Assembly: GCA_022766945.1 (NCBI GenBank)
Contig: JALEOU010000053.1
Span: 1-64,000 of the forward strand
DNA from: Fusicatenibacter sp.
Lineage (GTDB): Bacteria > Bacillota > Clostridia > Lachnospirales > Lachnospiraceae
Length of the DNA: 64,000 nt
Reading direction: 5' to 3'
In this document: piece by piece, positions 14,690 through 23,841 of the stretch
Layout of the letters: every line of letters begins with the position of its first letter
Numbering within the stretch: the stretch's first letter is position 1
Made by a program: the position numbers and the translations under genes
Notes under the pieces: model-generated
Told to the model about the DNA's origin: nothing
Databases searched by the model: none
Seen by the model: the letters and a program-made list of their open reading frames with translations, nothing else

Positions 14690-17257
14690 ATGGCAAATGC
14701 ATCAAAAGGATCGGCTTCGAGCCGTAAATCTGCTTCAAAAACGAAGACAGGAAAGAGTAAGTCAACTGCAAAAAAGAGTACTGCAGGTACGCGGACTTCC
14801 GGCGTATCCGTAAAGAAGAAATCTTCCGCTAAGAAAAAAGAACACATTAATGAGGGGGTTCGCGCAGAAGTAATTTTGCTTGCTGTTCTTGCCATTTCGA
14901 TTTTGCTGATGCTGAGCAATTTTGGAATGGGCGGATTTATAGGCTCTGCCGTCAGTGATTTTTTCTTTGGGATCTTTGGAATTGCGGAATGGCTGTTTCC
15001 GGTATTTCTTTTTTCAGCGACCGCATTTTATATAGCGAACAGACGGAACGGATTGATTCTCCGGAAATTATGCAGTCTGATCTGCTGCTTTTTACTCTTT
15101 TGTGCTTTTCTGCAGCTCCTGACTGCAGGATACAGCAAAGATACCACATTTCTTGATTATTATTTTGACAGTGCTTATGATCATCTGGGCGGCGGATTTT
15201 TGGGCGGAGCTCTTGTGAAAATTTTTGGCATGGCTTTTGGAAGGGTTGGCGCTTATGTAATTGTTGTAATCGGACTGATCATTTCTACTGTAATCATGAC
15301 ACAAAAACCGTTGTTTACTCCGCTTACCCAAAGCGGTGCCAGGGCATATAACAAGGCGATGGAACATCATCGTACAGCAAAACAGGCCAGAGTAGAACGG
15401 AAAAAACAGGAAATATCCGGAACAATAGACCTTTTGAATGAAAAGAATGCGGGGGAAACGCGAAGGACGAAAAGGCAGGCCAGACAGATGGCAAAACAGA
15501 TCGTGCCTCTTCGGGAAAACAGTACGACTCATCAGATGGAAATGCCGGAACTCTCTATTCAGAGAGGAGAGGCAGAACAGCAGGAAGAATCAAAAGCTGA
15601 TTCTGAACCGGCAGATGATAATGAGAAACGCGGGAGAACAGATGCAACTGGAGAAATTCATCCGGCGGATGGTGCGGATAATGCCAGGAAACGCATAAAA
15701 AATCCAAAGTCCTCCCGTGATGAAATCACAGCAGGTGTGGAGAATATCCGCGAGGAAATCGAAAAGTCACCGGAAAAGAAGAAAAAGAAATATCAGGCCC
15801 CGCCACTTTCTCTGCTGAAAAAAGGATCGCGGTCCGTGATGGGTGATTCGGATGCGCATCTTCGTGAAACTGCAAGAAAACTCGAAGAGACTTTCGAAAG
15901 CTTTGGAGTTAAGGTTACCGTAAATAATGTAAGCTGCGGACCGACGGTTACCCGCTATGAACTGCTCCCGGAACAGGGTGTAAAGGTAAGCAAAATTGTC
16001 AGTCTGACCGATGATATTAAACTGAGCCTGGCTGCGGCGGATGTCCGGATGGAAGCGCCGATCCCGGGAAAATCTGCGATTGGTATTGAAGTTCCAAATG
16101 AGACGAACACACCGGTTATGCTGCGTGATCTTTTGGAATCAGCTTCTTTTCGCAATTTTCCTTCCAATCTGGCATTTGCCGTTGGGAAGGATATTGCAGG
16201 GCAGCCGGTGATCGCAGATATCGCAAAGATGCCGCATCTTCTGATTGCAGGTGCTACGGGTTCCGGTAAGTCAGTCTGTATCAATACGCTGATTATGAGT
16301 ATTTTGTATAAAGCGAAACCGGAGGATGTCAGACTGATTATGATTGATCCTAAGGTTGTGGAACTTTCAGTATATAATGGAATTCCGCACCTGTTTATTC
16401 CCGTGGTGACAGATCCGAAAAAAGCATCAGGAGCATTGAATTGGGCTGTTGCTGAGATGACAGACCGCTATAATAAATTTGCAGAATTCCATGTGCGGGA
16501 TATTAAAGGATATAATGAAAAAATCATGGAAATGCCAGTTGAGGAAAATGGCGGAAAACCGGAAAAAATGCCTCAGATCGTCATTATCGTGGATGAGCTT
16601 GCGGATCTTATGATGGTTGCCCCCGGTGAAGTAGAGGATGCGATTTGTCGTCTGGCACAGCTGGCAAGAGCTGCGGGAATTCATCTGATTATCGCTACGC
16701 AGAGACCTTCCGTGAACGTGATCACAGGCCTGATTAAGGCGAATATGCCTTCCAGAATTGCTTTTTCCGTTTCTTCCAGTGTGGATTCCAGAACGATACT
16801 TGACATGGGAGGGGCAGAGAAGCTTCTTGGAAAAGGAGATATGCTCTATAAACCTCAGGATTATCAGAAACCGGCAAGGCTTCAGGGCTCTTTTGTATCT
16901 GATAAAGAAGTATCGGATGTTGTCGCTTATCTGAAGAATCATTACGGTGATGTGACCTATGATGCTGATGTGGAGAAGAAAATTCACTCTTCGTTCTCAG
17001 AGAATTCCCAGACGGGGGTTTCCCAGGATGAACGGGACGCGTATTTTGCAGAGGCAGGAAAATTCATCATTGAAAAGGAAAAAGCTTCCATCGGAATGCT
17101 GCAGAGAGTCTTCAAGATCGGATTTAACCGTGCAGCCAGAATTATGGATCAGCTCTGCGAAGCCGGCGTGGTTGGCGAAGAAGAAGGTACGAAACCGAGA
17201 AAAGTTCTGATGACCATGGAAGAGTTTGAAAAATACATGGAAGAGGAGCAATCATGA
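14690..17257 (+). CDS. ftsK: DNA translocase FtsK/SpoIIIE
   Basis: An 855-residue septal DNA pump that moves chromosome DNA during division and spore formation. It begins with a Lys/Ser-rich cytoplasmic tail (1-50), then four membrane helices (about 60-205), then a long charged linker rich in Glu and Lys (205-370). The RecA-like motor has Walker A GATGSGKS at 521-528 and Walker B IVIIVDELADLMM. The C-terminal gamma winged helix (about 790-850, FKIGFNRAARIMDQL) recognises polar DNA sequences. ATG 14690 has GGGGAGGA upstream. The stop overlaps the first ATG of the next gene, indicating an operon. Confidence 0.95.
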   Translation: MANASKGSASSRKSASKTKTGKSKSTAKKSTAGTRTSGVSVKKKSSAKKKEHINEGVRAEVILLAVLAISILLMLSNFGMGGFIGSAVSDFFFGIFGIAEWLFPVFLFSATAFYIANRRNGLILRKLCSLICCFLLFCAFLQLLTAGYSKDTTFLDYYFDSAYDHLGGGFLGGALVKIFGMAFGRVGAYVIVVIGLIISTVIMTQKPLFTPLTQSGARAYNKAMEHHRTAKQARVERKKQEISGTIDLLNEKNAGETRRTKRQARQMAKQIVPLRENSTTHQMEMPELSIQRGEAEQQEESKADSEPADDNEKRGRTDATGEIHPADGADNARKRIKNPKSSRDEITAGVENIREEIEKSPEKKKKKYQAPPLSLLKKGSRSVMGDSDAHLRETARKLEETFESFGVKVTVNNVSCGPTVTRYELLPEQGVKVSKIVSLTDDIKLSLAAADVRMEAPIPGKSAIGIEVPNETNTPVMLRDLLESASFRNFPSNLAFAVGKDIAGQPVIADIAKMPHLLIAGATGSGKSVCINTLIMSILYKAKPEDVRLIMIDPKVVELSVYNGIPHLFIPVVTDPKKASGALNWAVAEMTDRYNKFAEFHVRDIKGYNEKIMEMPVEENGGKPEKMPQIVIIVDELADLMMVAPGEVEDAICRLAQLARAAGIHLIIATQRPSVNVITGLIKANMPSRIAFSVSSSVDSRTILDMGGAEKLLGKGDMLYKPQDYQKPARLQGSFVSDKEVSDVVAYLKNHYGDVTYDADVEKKIHSSFSENSQTGVSQDERDAYFAEAGKFIIEKEKASIGMLQRVFKIGFNRAARIMDQLCEAGVVGEEEGTKPRKVLMTMEEFEKYMEEEQS

Positions 17258-17295
17258 TCGATGAAACGTTACATGATGGCGGAAGGAGTAAGAAA

Positions 17296-18435
17296 ATGAA
17301 ATGTTCCCGCTGCGGTGCAACGCTGGAAAACGGAAAGCTGTTTTGCCCTGTATGCGGACAGGAAGTGCAGCTTGTACCGGATTATGAGACAGTCGAAACT
17401 GTATATTATAAACAAAAGGCAATCAAAAAAGAGGAACAGCTGCGCAAAGAAAACCGCCGTGCAGCCAGAGAAGAAATGGAACGTCAGGAAGCAGTCAGGC
17501 GAAAGAAGCTGCGGAAAAAAAGGATTTCTTTACTGGTCTCTCTGTTCGTATTTCTGCTGTTGTCAGGGTTGCTGGCTATGCTTTTGATCACACAGAAACA
17601 CCAGAATTCCTATACTTATCAGATAGAAAAAGCAGGTGAGTTTCTGGAAAATCAGGAATATGAAAGAGCACAGATATATCTCGAACGAGCGGAAGAACTG
17701 GAACCCGGGAGAGAAGAAGCTTATCTGATGGAGCTTCAGTTATTGATGGAAAATGAAAAAACAGAACGGCTGACGCTTCGATTTAACCAGCTTGTGGAGT
17801 GTGATCCGGATAATATTGCCTATTACGGAGCCATGATTTCTTATTTCGAAGAAAGAAAGGAGCCCGAAAGAATCAAAGAATTGCTGGATGAATGCAGCAG
17901 TGATACGGTCAGGAAGAACTATGCGGAATATATAACAGAAGATCCCGAATTTTCTCTGCAGGATGGCAGCTATAACAGTATTCAGACGGTGACATTTCTG
18001 TCGGACGGAACAGATGAGATTTACTATACACTGGATGGGACAAGTCCGGACAGGAACAGCACACGTTATCAGGAAGGGATCACGCTCTCAGAAGGGGATA
18101 CACTGATCAAGGCGATTGCGTACAATGAAAAGAACATTCCGGGAAATGTTGTTACTGCCTCATACCATGTAACACTCAAATCACCGAATCCTCCGTCAAT
18201 TTATCCAAGGTCAGGAGAATACACAACCCAGTCAGATACCAATCTTTACATTGTGGTTCCGGAAGGCTGTACAGCACATTATGCTTTTGACCGCAAAGCG
18301 ACGCAGGATGATCCGATATACACAGGCCCTGTTCCGATGCTGATGGGCGAGCATTCTTTCTATGCTGTTTTGGTAAATGAAAACGGGAAAATCAGTTCTC
18401 AGGGTTCTATTGTTTACAAATTGACGGAAACGTGA
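17296..18435 (+). CDS. Zinc-ribbon membrane protein with TPR-like and chitobiase-type domains
   Basis: A 379-residue protein that I do not assign a function. It starts with a zinc ribbon (Cys3, Cys6, Cys17, Cys20), then a charged stretch, a membrane helix (about 77-98), a TPR-like helical region (105-215) and a beta domain with EIYYTLDGTSPDRNS, the pattern of the chitobiase C-terminal (CHB_HEX) fold. A second similar domain (HYAFDRKATQDDPIYTGPV) follows. The topology suggests the ribbon is cytoplasmic and the repeats are outside. ATG 17296 has GGAAGGAG 7 bases upstream. An earlier ATG (17254) overlaps the ftsK stop and could be used by coupling. It probably shares the ftsK transcript. Confidence 0.75.
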   Translation: MKCSRCGATLENGKLFCPVCGQEVQLVPDYETVETVYYKQKAIKKEEQLRKENRRAAREEMERQEAVRRKKLRKKRISLLVSLFVFLLLSGLLAMLLITQKHQNSYTYQIEKAGEFLENQEYERAQIYLERAEELEPGREEAYLMELQLLMENEKTERLTLRFNQLVECDPDNIAYYGAMISYFEERKEPERIKELLDECSSDTVRKNYAEYITEDPEFSLQDGSYNSIQTVTFLSDGTDEIYYTLDGTSPDRNSTRYQEGITLSEGDTLIKAIAYNEKNIPGNVVTASYHVTLKSPNPPSIYPRSGEYTTQSDTNLYIVVPEGCTAHYAFDRKATQDDPIYTGPVPMLMGEHSFYAVLVNENGKISSQGSIVYKLTET

Positions 18436-18574
18436 TAAAGTATTAACAGATTGCACGGCTTTCTCAGAGTGCTATGTTAAAATATGTGACAGTTCAGAAC
18501 GATGCGGTCTTTTTCGATTTGTGATTCTGAACGGTTGCAAAATATCAATCAACAATATAATATAGGAGGATATT

Positions 18575-19462
18575 ATGTACAAGATTCTAAAAGCGGAAAC
18601 ACTCGCTGCAAACATCTTCCGTATGGAAGTGGAAGCACCGCGGGTTGCAAAGCACTGTCTGCCGGGACAGTTTGTCATCGTCAAAATGGACGAAGTAGGC
18701 GAGAGAATCCCGCTTACCATCTGTGATTATGACAGAGAGAAGGGGACGATTACCATTGTATTTATGCCCATCGGAGAATCTACACAGAAACTGAAATCAC
18801 TGCAGGCGGGTGATTCCTTTATGGATTTTGTAGGACCGCTTGGAAAACCTTCTGAATTCTGCAGTGAAGACATTGAAGAACTGAAGAAGAAACGTATCGT
18901 ATTTGTTGCCGGCGGAGTTGGTACAGCTCCTGTCTATCCGCAGCTGAAGTGGCTCCATGAGCATGGCATAACTGCAGATGCAATCGTTGGTGCCAAAACA
19001 AAAGATCTGGTTATTCTTGAAAAAGAGATGAGTGCAGTCAGCAATCTGTATATCACGACAGATGATGGCTCTTATGTACGCAAGGGTATGGGTACCGACG
19101 TTCTCCGTGATCTTGTTCAGAATCAGGGAAAACAGTATGATGTCTGTGTTGCAATCGGACCGATGATTATGATGAAGTTTGTATGTCTTCTGACAAAAGA
19201 ACTTGGAATTCCGACAATTGTCAGCATGAACCCGATCATGGTAGATGGAACCGGTATGTGTGGAGCATGCCGTCTGACTGTTGGCAATGAAGTGAAATTT
19301 GCCTGTGTGGACGGACCGGAATTTGATGGTCATCTGATTAATTTTGACGAGGCTATGAAGCGTCAGCAGATGTATAAAACAGAGGAGGGACGTGCTCTTC
19401 TCAGATTCCAGGAAGGAAGTACACATCACGGCGGATGTGGTCAGTGCGGAGGTGACAAATAA
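18575..19462 (+). CDS. nfnA: NfnA: ferredoxin-NADP reductase subunit (bifurcating transhydrogenase)
   Basis: A 295-residue flavoprotein of the dihydroorotate-dehydrogenase electron-transfer type. It is the small subunit of NADH-dependent reduced ferredoxin:NADP oxidoreductase. It has an FAD domain (RMEVEAPRVAKHCLPGQFV, then RIPLTICDYD), an NAD domain (VAGGVGTAPVYPQLKWL) and a [2Fe-2S] site (CGACRLTVGNEVKFAC near 227-242). The next gene, the large subunit, starts within its stop region. ATG 18575 has ATAGGAGG upstream. Upstream, TGTTAAAAT (18475-18483) is a weak extended -10 candidate, and an 8-bp hairpin (18492-18532) precedes the gene; no Rex site is evident. Confidence 0.9.
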   Translation: MYKILKAETLAANIFRMEVEAPRVAKHCLPGQFVIVKMDEVGERIPLTICDYDREKGTITIVFMPIGESTQKLKSLQAGDSFMDFVGPLGKPSEFCSEDIEELKKKRIVFVAGGVGTAPVYPQLKWLHEHGITADAIVGAKTKDLVILEKEMSAVSNLYITTDDGSYVRKGMGTDVLRDLVQNQGKQYDVCVAIGPMIMMKFVCLLTKELGIPTIVSMNPIMVDGTGMCGACRLTVGNEVKFACVDGPEFDGHLINFDEAMKRQQMYKTEEGRALLRFQEGSTHHGGCGQCGGDK

Positions 19463-20856
19463 TGACAGATGTATTAAAGAGAGTTCCTGTTCGTGAGCAG
19501 GATCCCAAGGTACGTGCAACGAATTTCGACGAGGTATGTCTTGGATATAACAAAGAAGAGGCAGTGGAAGAGGCACAGCGCTGTCTGACCTGTAAAAATG
19601 CAAAATGTATTACCGGATGTCCGGTAAATATCAACATTCCGGCATTCATCGCACAGGTGAAGGAAGGTAACTTTGAGGAAGCATACAAAATCATCGGTGA
19701 GTCCAGCGCGCTTCCGGCAGTCTGCGGACGTGTATGCCCACAGGAAAGCCAGTGTGAAGGAAAATGCATTCGCGGAATCAAAGGAGATGCGGTATCCATC
19801 GGAAAGCTGGAGCGTTTCGTAGCGGACTGGGCAAAAGAAAATGGCATTAAACCGGTTCCTGCAGCAGAGAAAAACGGACATAAGATTGCAGTTATTGGTT
19901 CCGGCCCCGCAGGTCTTACCTGCGCAGGCGATCTGGCAAAACTTGGATATGATGTAACGATTTTCGAAGCACTGCATAAAGCAGGCGGTGTGCTGAGCTA
20001 TGGAATTCCGGAATTCCGTCTTCCGAAAGATAAAGTGGTGGCAGAAGAAATCGAGAATGTAAAGTCTCTCGGCGTTAAGATTGAAACAAACGTAATTATC
20101 GGAAAATCTGTTACAATTGATGAACTGATGCAGGAAGAGGGCTATGAGGCAGTCTTTATCGGTTCCGGTGCAGGTCTTCCGATGTTTATGGGAATCCCAG
20201 GTGAGAATGCGAACGGTGTGTTTTCCGCCAATGAATTCCTGACCAGAAATAACCTGATGAAATCTTTCCGTGAAGATTATGATACACCGATTGCACATGG
20301 AAAGAAAGTTGCCGTTGTCGGCGGTGGAAATGTAGCTATGGATGCTGCAAGAACTGCACTTCGCCTGGGTGCTGAGGTTCACGTTATTTATCGTCGTTCA
20401 GAGGCTGAACTTCCGGCACGTGCGGAAGAAGTACATCACGCTAAGGAGGAAGGCATCATCTTTGATCTGCTGACCAATCCGGTGGAAATACTTACTGATG
20501 AAAAAGATTGGGTAACCGGTATTCGTTGTGTACGTATGGAGCTCGGTGAGCCGGATGCATCCGGAAGAAGAAGACCGGTGGAAGTTCCGTGATCTGAGTT
20601 CGATCTTGAGGTGGATGAAGTGATTATGTCCCTTGGTACTTCACCGAATCCCCTGATTTCTTCCACTACTTATGGTCTTGATACAAACAGAAGAAAATGT
20701 ATCGTAGCCGAAGAAGAAACCGGAAAAACCAGCAAAGAAGGTGTGTATGCCGGCGGTGACGCAGTTACAGGTGCTGCTACTGTTATCCTGGCTATGGGTG
20801 CAGGAAAAGCTGGTGCAAAAGGAATTGACGAGTTTATTAAGAGCAAAAATGCTTAA
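19462..20856 (+). pseudogene. nfnB: NfnB/GltA-like subunit, interrupted by in-frame TGA
   Basis: The frame encodes a full-length NfnB (465 codons counting the TGA) except for a TGA at 20590-20592, codon 377. The N-terminal cluster motifs CLTCKNAKCITGCP and CGRVCPQESQCEGKC are intact, as are the FAD site GSGPAGLTCAGDLAKLG and the NADPH site VVGGGNVAMDAAR. The family sequence at the break is RRPVE(I/V)PGSEFDLE, so TGA stands where a GGA glycine codon is expected. After it the frame continues unbroken through MSLGTSPNPLI to GVYAGGDAVTGAATVILAMGAGK. The truncated product would lack the end of the FAD domain. This is either a true nonsense mutation or a base-call error. A restart at ATG 20611 would give only an 81-residue tail. 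Confidence 0.85.
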
Positions 20857-20870
20857 ATTTCAATAAAAGA

Positions 20871-20912
20871 AAAGACCATATAAGGAATTGTTATTCCCTG
20901 TATGGTCTTTTT
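20871..20912 (+). terminator. Terminator after nfnB
   Basis: AAAGACCATATAAGG and CCCTGTATGGTCTTT pair with minor mismatches across a short loop and are followed by more T. It closes the nfn transcript. Confidence 0.85.
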
Positions 20913-20927
20913 CGAACAGAGGATTCT

Positions 20928-21407
20928 ATGAAAATTACTTTGATTACCGTGGGCAAAATAAAGGAAAAATATCTAAAGGATGCGATCACAGAGTATTCGA
21001 AACGACTCTCCAGATACTGCAAGTTGGAAATTATCGAAGTATCTGATGAAAGGACACCGGATCAGGCAAGCCGCGTCGAAGAGGAACAGATTCGGGATAA
21101 AGAAGGAGAACGTATTTTAAAATACATCAGAGAAGAAGCCTATGTGATTACTCTGGAAATTGAAGGTCATATGCTCTCTTCCGAGGAGCTTGCGGGGAAA
21201 CTGGATACTCTGGCGGTTCAGGGACACAGCCATATTTGTTTTGTTATAGGCGGGTCGATTGGACTGGGAAAAGAAGTAAGGAAACGTTCTGATTATACAC
21301 TGAGTTTTTCAAGAATGACCTTTCCACATCAGCTAATGAGAGTGATTTTGCTGGAACAGATTTACAGAAGTTATCGAATTATCACAGGAGAACCTTACCA
21401 CAAGTAA
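20928..21407 (+). CDS. rlmH: 23S rRNA pseudouridine-1915 N3-methyltransferase RlmH
   Basis: A 159-residue SPOUT methyltransferase that methylates pseudouridine 1915 in helix 69 of 23S rRNA. The N-terminal [20 protein letters not shown], the SAM-site [10 protein letters not shown], and the C-terminal [34 protein letters not shown] are diagnostic. Length is exactly that of the family. A GAGG site lies upstream. It is followed one base later by an HD-domain gene, so the two are translationally coupled. Confidence 0.96.
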   Translation: MKITLITVGKIKEKYLKDAITEYSKRLSRYCKLEIIEVSDERTPDQASRVEEEQIRDKEGERILKYIREEAYVITLEIEGHMLSSEELAGKLDTLAVQGHSHICFVIGGSIGLGKEVRKRSDYTLSFSRMTFPHQLMRVILLEQIYRSYRIITGEPYHK

Positions 21408-21408
21408 A

Positions 21409-21969
21409 ATGAAACCATCAGAATTATTGAATATATTGGCTACAGCAGAAAAAATGAAATGCAATACAAGACATTCCTGGACTTCCAGCGGCAGGAAAGA
21501 GAGTGTAGCGGAGCACAGCTGGGGTCTTGCCTTCATGGCGATGCTTCTTATGGATGAATTCCCGGATCTGGACATGAATAAGGTGATCCGAATGTGTCTG
21601 ATTCATGATCTGGGAGAAGCCTTCACGGGAGATATTCCGACATTTGAAAAAACAATGGATGATGAAGAAAAAGAACAGGAGATTTTTGAGAACTGGCTGG
21701 ACACTTTTCCGGAACCCTGCAGGCAACAATTTCGTGATTTGCTGATTGAGATGGAGGAGCGTGTCACAGGAGAAGCCAGGCTTTATAAAGCGCTGGATAA
21801 TCTTGAGGCAGTGATTCAGCACAACGAAGCGGATCTGTCTACCTGGCTTCCGCTGGAATATGATCTGCAGTTTACCTACGGTTCTGACAAAGTAATGTTT
21901 TCTCCTTATCTGATGGAACTTAAAGAAGAGATCGACCGTCAGACCAGAGAAAAAATCGGTAAAGGATGA
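21409..21969 (+). CDS. HD-domain phosphohydrolase (YfbR-like)
   Basis: A 186-residue HD-domain protein, probably a nucleotidase acting on deoxynucleoside monophosphates like E. coli YfbR. The metal ligands are His36 in SVAEHSW, His66-Asp67 in LIHDLGEAFTGDI, and the Asp of KALDNLEAVIQHNEA. The order H...HD...D is complete. The start is one base after the rlmH stop, with no good ribosome site of its own, so it depends on coupling. It converges on the unrecognised minus-strand gene with only 4 bases between the stops. Confidence 0.85.
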   Translation: MKPSELLNILATAEKMKCNTRHSWTSSGRKESVAEHSWGLAFMAMLLMDEFPDLDMNKVIRMCLIHDLGEAFTGDIPTFEKTMDDEEKEQEIFENWLDTFPEPCRQQFRDLLIEMEERVTGEARLYKALDNLEAVIQHNEADLSTWLPLEYDLQFTYGSDKVMFSPYLMELKEEIDRQTREKIGKG

Positions 21970-21973
21970 CTGC

Positions 21974-22726
21974 TTATTGCACAAGCTGGAGCAATAGTTC
22001 CATCTGACACCTTGTTTTGTCAGTGATTTGATCCTGTCTTTGACGATCCCAATGCAATGACGCGCGATGCAGGAAAAAATAGATCCGATTATCTTCAATT
22101 ACAATCGTGTCATCCGGCTGGTTTTCACGGAAAAACTGCTGAATGATACGTAACTTTCCTTTTTGGAGAATCTTCAGATGGGTATTGATCTGTCCGGAGG
22201 TCAGATAGATTCTGCTTCCCGCAATTCTTACACAGGGAAAGGAATGGCTTTCTGTCCTCAAGAGAGAAGAGTCACAGGCATTGCGTTTTGTCAGTGAAAT
22301 CACAGGGGTGCCTAAAGAATCCGTGTCAAATTCATTTGTTTCCGGATTGGATGTTATTTTCAATGCGCCTGTATGAGACCAGGGACTTCCTGGCGGAAGG
22401 AAGGCTTCTACAACCAGTTGGGAATGGTCCTCAGCGACTTTCTTGTTTATAAGAGGAAATCTGTTTTTGGCTTTTCGATATTCCTGTATAGTAACGGTAC
22501 CAATGGGAAGATCTGCGATGAGAGAGCCGCCGTGAAAATCAATCTGAGGCATCAGATCGGAGAAATGACAGCTGCGATAATGATCAAGCTGTGCCTGCAG
22601 ATCTGCTTTCCTCAAAGGTTTTTCATATCTGCAGACGTTCGTAAGCGGGCGTACAGCACGACAGCTAAATGTTTGAGATGCAACACCTGTATAGGCATGC
22701 TTAGGGAAAGATAAAATCTGTGCCAT
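21974..22726 (-). CDS. Unrecognised 250-residue protein
   Basis: I do not recognise this family with certainty. The protein is 250 residues, soluble by appearance, begins MAQILSFPKHAYTG and has a Cys near residue 21. Two beta-rich stretches follow (DFHGGSLIADLPIGTVTIQEY, then SLGTPVISLTKRNACDSSLL and RIAGSRIYLTSGQ) and a basic C-terminal half. No catalytic motif or membrane helix stands out. The start at 22726 is chosen because AGGAGGTT lies just upstream; a longer frame to 22852 would cover the promoter and lacks a site. A small palindrome lies in the leader. It is divergent from an AAA ATPase gene. High Lys/Arg content and a good ribosome site support a real gene. Confidence 0.7.
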   Translation of the reverse strand: MAQILSFPKHAYTGVASQTFSCRAVRPLTNVCRYEKPLRKADLQAQLDHYRSCHFSDLMPQIDFHGGSLIADLPIGTVTIQEYRKAKNRFPLINKKVAEDHSQLVVEAFLPPGSPWSHTGALKITSNPETNEFDTDSLGTPVISLTKRNACDSSLLRTESHSFPCVRIAGSRIYLTSGQINTHLKILQKGKLRIIQQFFRENQPDDTIVIEDNRIYFFLHRASLHWDRQRQDQITDKTRCQMELLLQLVQ

Positions 22727-22749
22727 ACGTAACCTCCTGAACTGATCAC

Positions 22750-22766
22750 GAATTGCTCCGCAATTC
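22750..22766. promoter_or_regulatory. Leader palindrome of the unrecognised gene
   Basis: GAATTGC-TCC-GCAATTC, a perfect 7+7 inverted repeat, lies directly after the -10 of the minus-strand promoter, at about the transcription start. Position and symmetry fit a repressor operator. Confidence 0.4.
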
Positions 22767-22794
22767 TTATACCATGATATGAGTTGCCCGACAA
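22766..22794 (-). promoter_or_regulatory. Promoter of the unrecognised minus-strand gene
   Basis: On the minus strand: TTGTCG (22794-22789), a 17-base spacer, TATAAG (22771-22766). Two mismatches to consensus. Confidence 0.5.
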
Positions 22795-22962
22795 ATGAGC
22801 CCAACGGAACCCATCGACATAAAATACACGCAGGCATGCATTTTATATACATTTGTTCTTTGGCTTATTATATCAAAAGAAAAAGAGATTATGGGTTAAA
22901 TATGTGTATAGATACGTTAAATGTATGTAAATTGTCTGAAAATTTACAAAGGAGTCACGCGT

Positions 22963-23826
22963 ATGATTTACCTGGAGAGTATTTCCTTTCCTGATGCGGA
23001 TCGGGAATTTGACTTTATTTTAAAAGAAAAACATACCTGCTATGATACTTTCTATCCCTTTCAGATCCTTCCGAGGCACCATCTGGAACAGCTTGTATTT
23101 GAACCAGTTACAATTCTCTATGGAGGCAATGGCACAGGGAAAAGTACTGTTTTAAATATTATCGCTGAAAAGCTGGGACTAAATCGGGAAAGCCGGTTTA
23201 ACCGTTCCAATTTCTATCCGGATTATCTGCATCTGTGTTCTGTGAGAATCAGAGAACCGATTCCTGAGAACAGCAGTATTATCACCAGCGATGATGTCTT
23301 TGACTATATGCTGAATATCCGCTCCCTAAACGAAGGACTGGATCGGCGTCGTGAGGAGATTTTTGAGGAATACCTGGATGCAAAATACTCGAACTTTCGC
23401 ATGAAATCTATGGGAGATTATGAAAGATTAAAAAAAGTAAATTCTGCAAGAAGAAAAACACAGTCCCAGTTTGTTCGTCAGGAGATGATGGATAATATTC
23501 GGGAATATTCCAACGGTGAAAGTGCGTTTCACTATTTTGCCGAAAAAATAGAGGAACAGGGACTTTATCTTCTTGATGAGCCTGAAAACAGTTTATCGGT
23601 GGAGCGGCAGCAGGAACTGCTCACGTTCCTCGAAAATTCTGCGCGCTTCTTTGGATGTCAGTTTGTGATTTCAACTCATTCTCCATTTATACTAGCTGCC
23701 CGGGGAGCGCGTATCTATGACCTGGATGAAGATCCGGTGGATGTCAAAAAATGGTCCGAGCTTGGTAGCGTGAGAGTATATTACGAGTTTTTTCAAAAAC
23801 ATCAGGATGAATTTGAAGAGGATTAG
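22963..23826 (+). CDS. AAA-family ATPase (ABC/SMC-like)
   Basis: A 287-residue single-domain ATPase of the AAA_21/AAA_23 (ABC/SMC-like) group. Walker A is GGNGTGKS at residues 54-61. Later come a signature-like YSNGESAFHYF, Walker B GLYLLDEPENSLS and the H-loop VISTHSPFILAARGARIYDLD. There is no nuclease domain (no TOPRIM), so it is not a classical OLD protein. A short insertion between Walker A and signature is rich in Arg and Lys. ATG 22963 has AAAGGAG 8 bases upstream. The DNA-alkylation-repair protein follows 15 bases later, so it may work with nucleic acids, but its role is unknown. Confidence 0.8.
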   Translation: MIYLESISFPDADREFDFILKEKHTCYDTFYPFQILPRHHLEQLVFEPVTILYGGNGTGKSTVLNIIAEKLGLNRESRFNRSNFYPDYLHLCSVRIREPIPENSSIITSDDVFDYMLNIRSLNEGLDRRREEIFEEYLDAKYSNFRMKSMGDYERLKKVNSARRKTQSQFVRQEMMDNIREYSNGESAFHYFAEKIEEQGLYLLDEPENSLSVERQQELLTFLENSARFFGCQFVISTHSPFILAARGARIYDLDEDPVDVKKWSELGSVRVYYEFFQKHQDEFEED

Positions 23827-23841
23827 GAAAGGAGCGGGAAG

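Noticed and set aside
20590-20592. UGA recoded as glycine or read as selenocysteine in nfnB
   Set aside because: Many genes here end properly in TGA (phoH, ftsK, the zinc-ribbon protein), so UGA is a normal stop. The site is a conserved glycine, not a redox Cys, so selenocysteine does not fit.
22727-22962. Plus-strand promoter of the AAA ATPase
   Set aside because: TATTAT at 22866-22871 has no acceptable -35 at 16-18 bases, so I did not list it.
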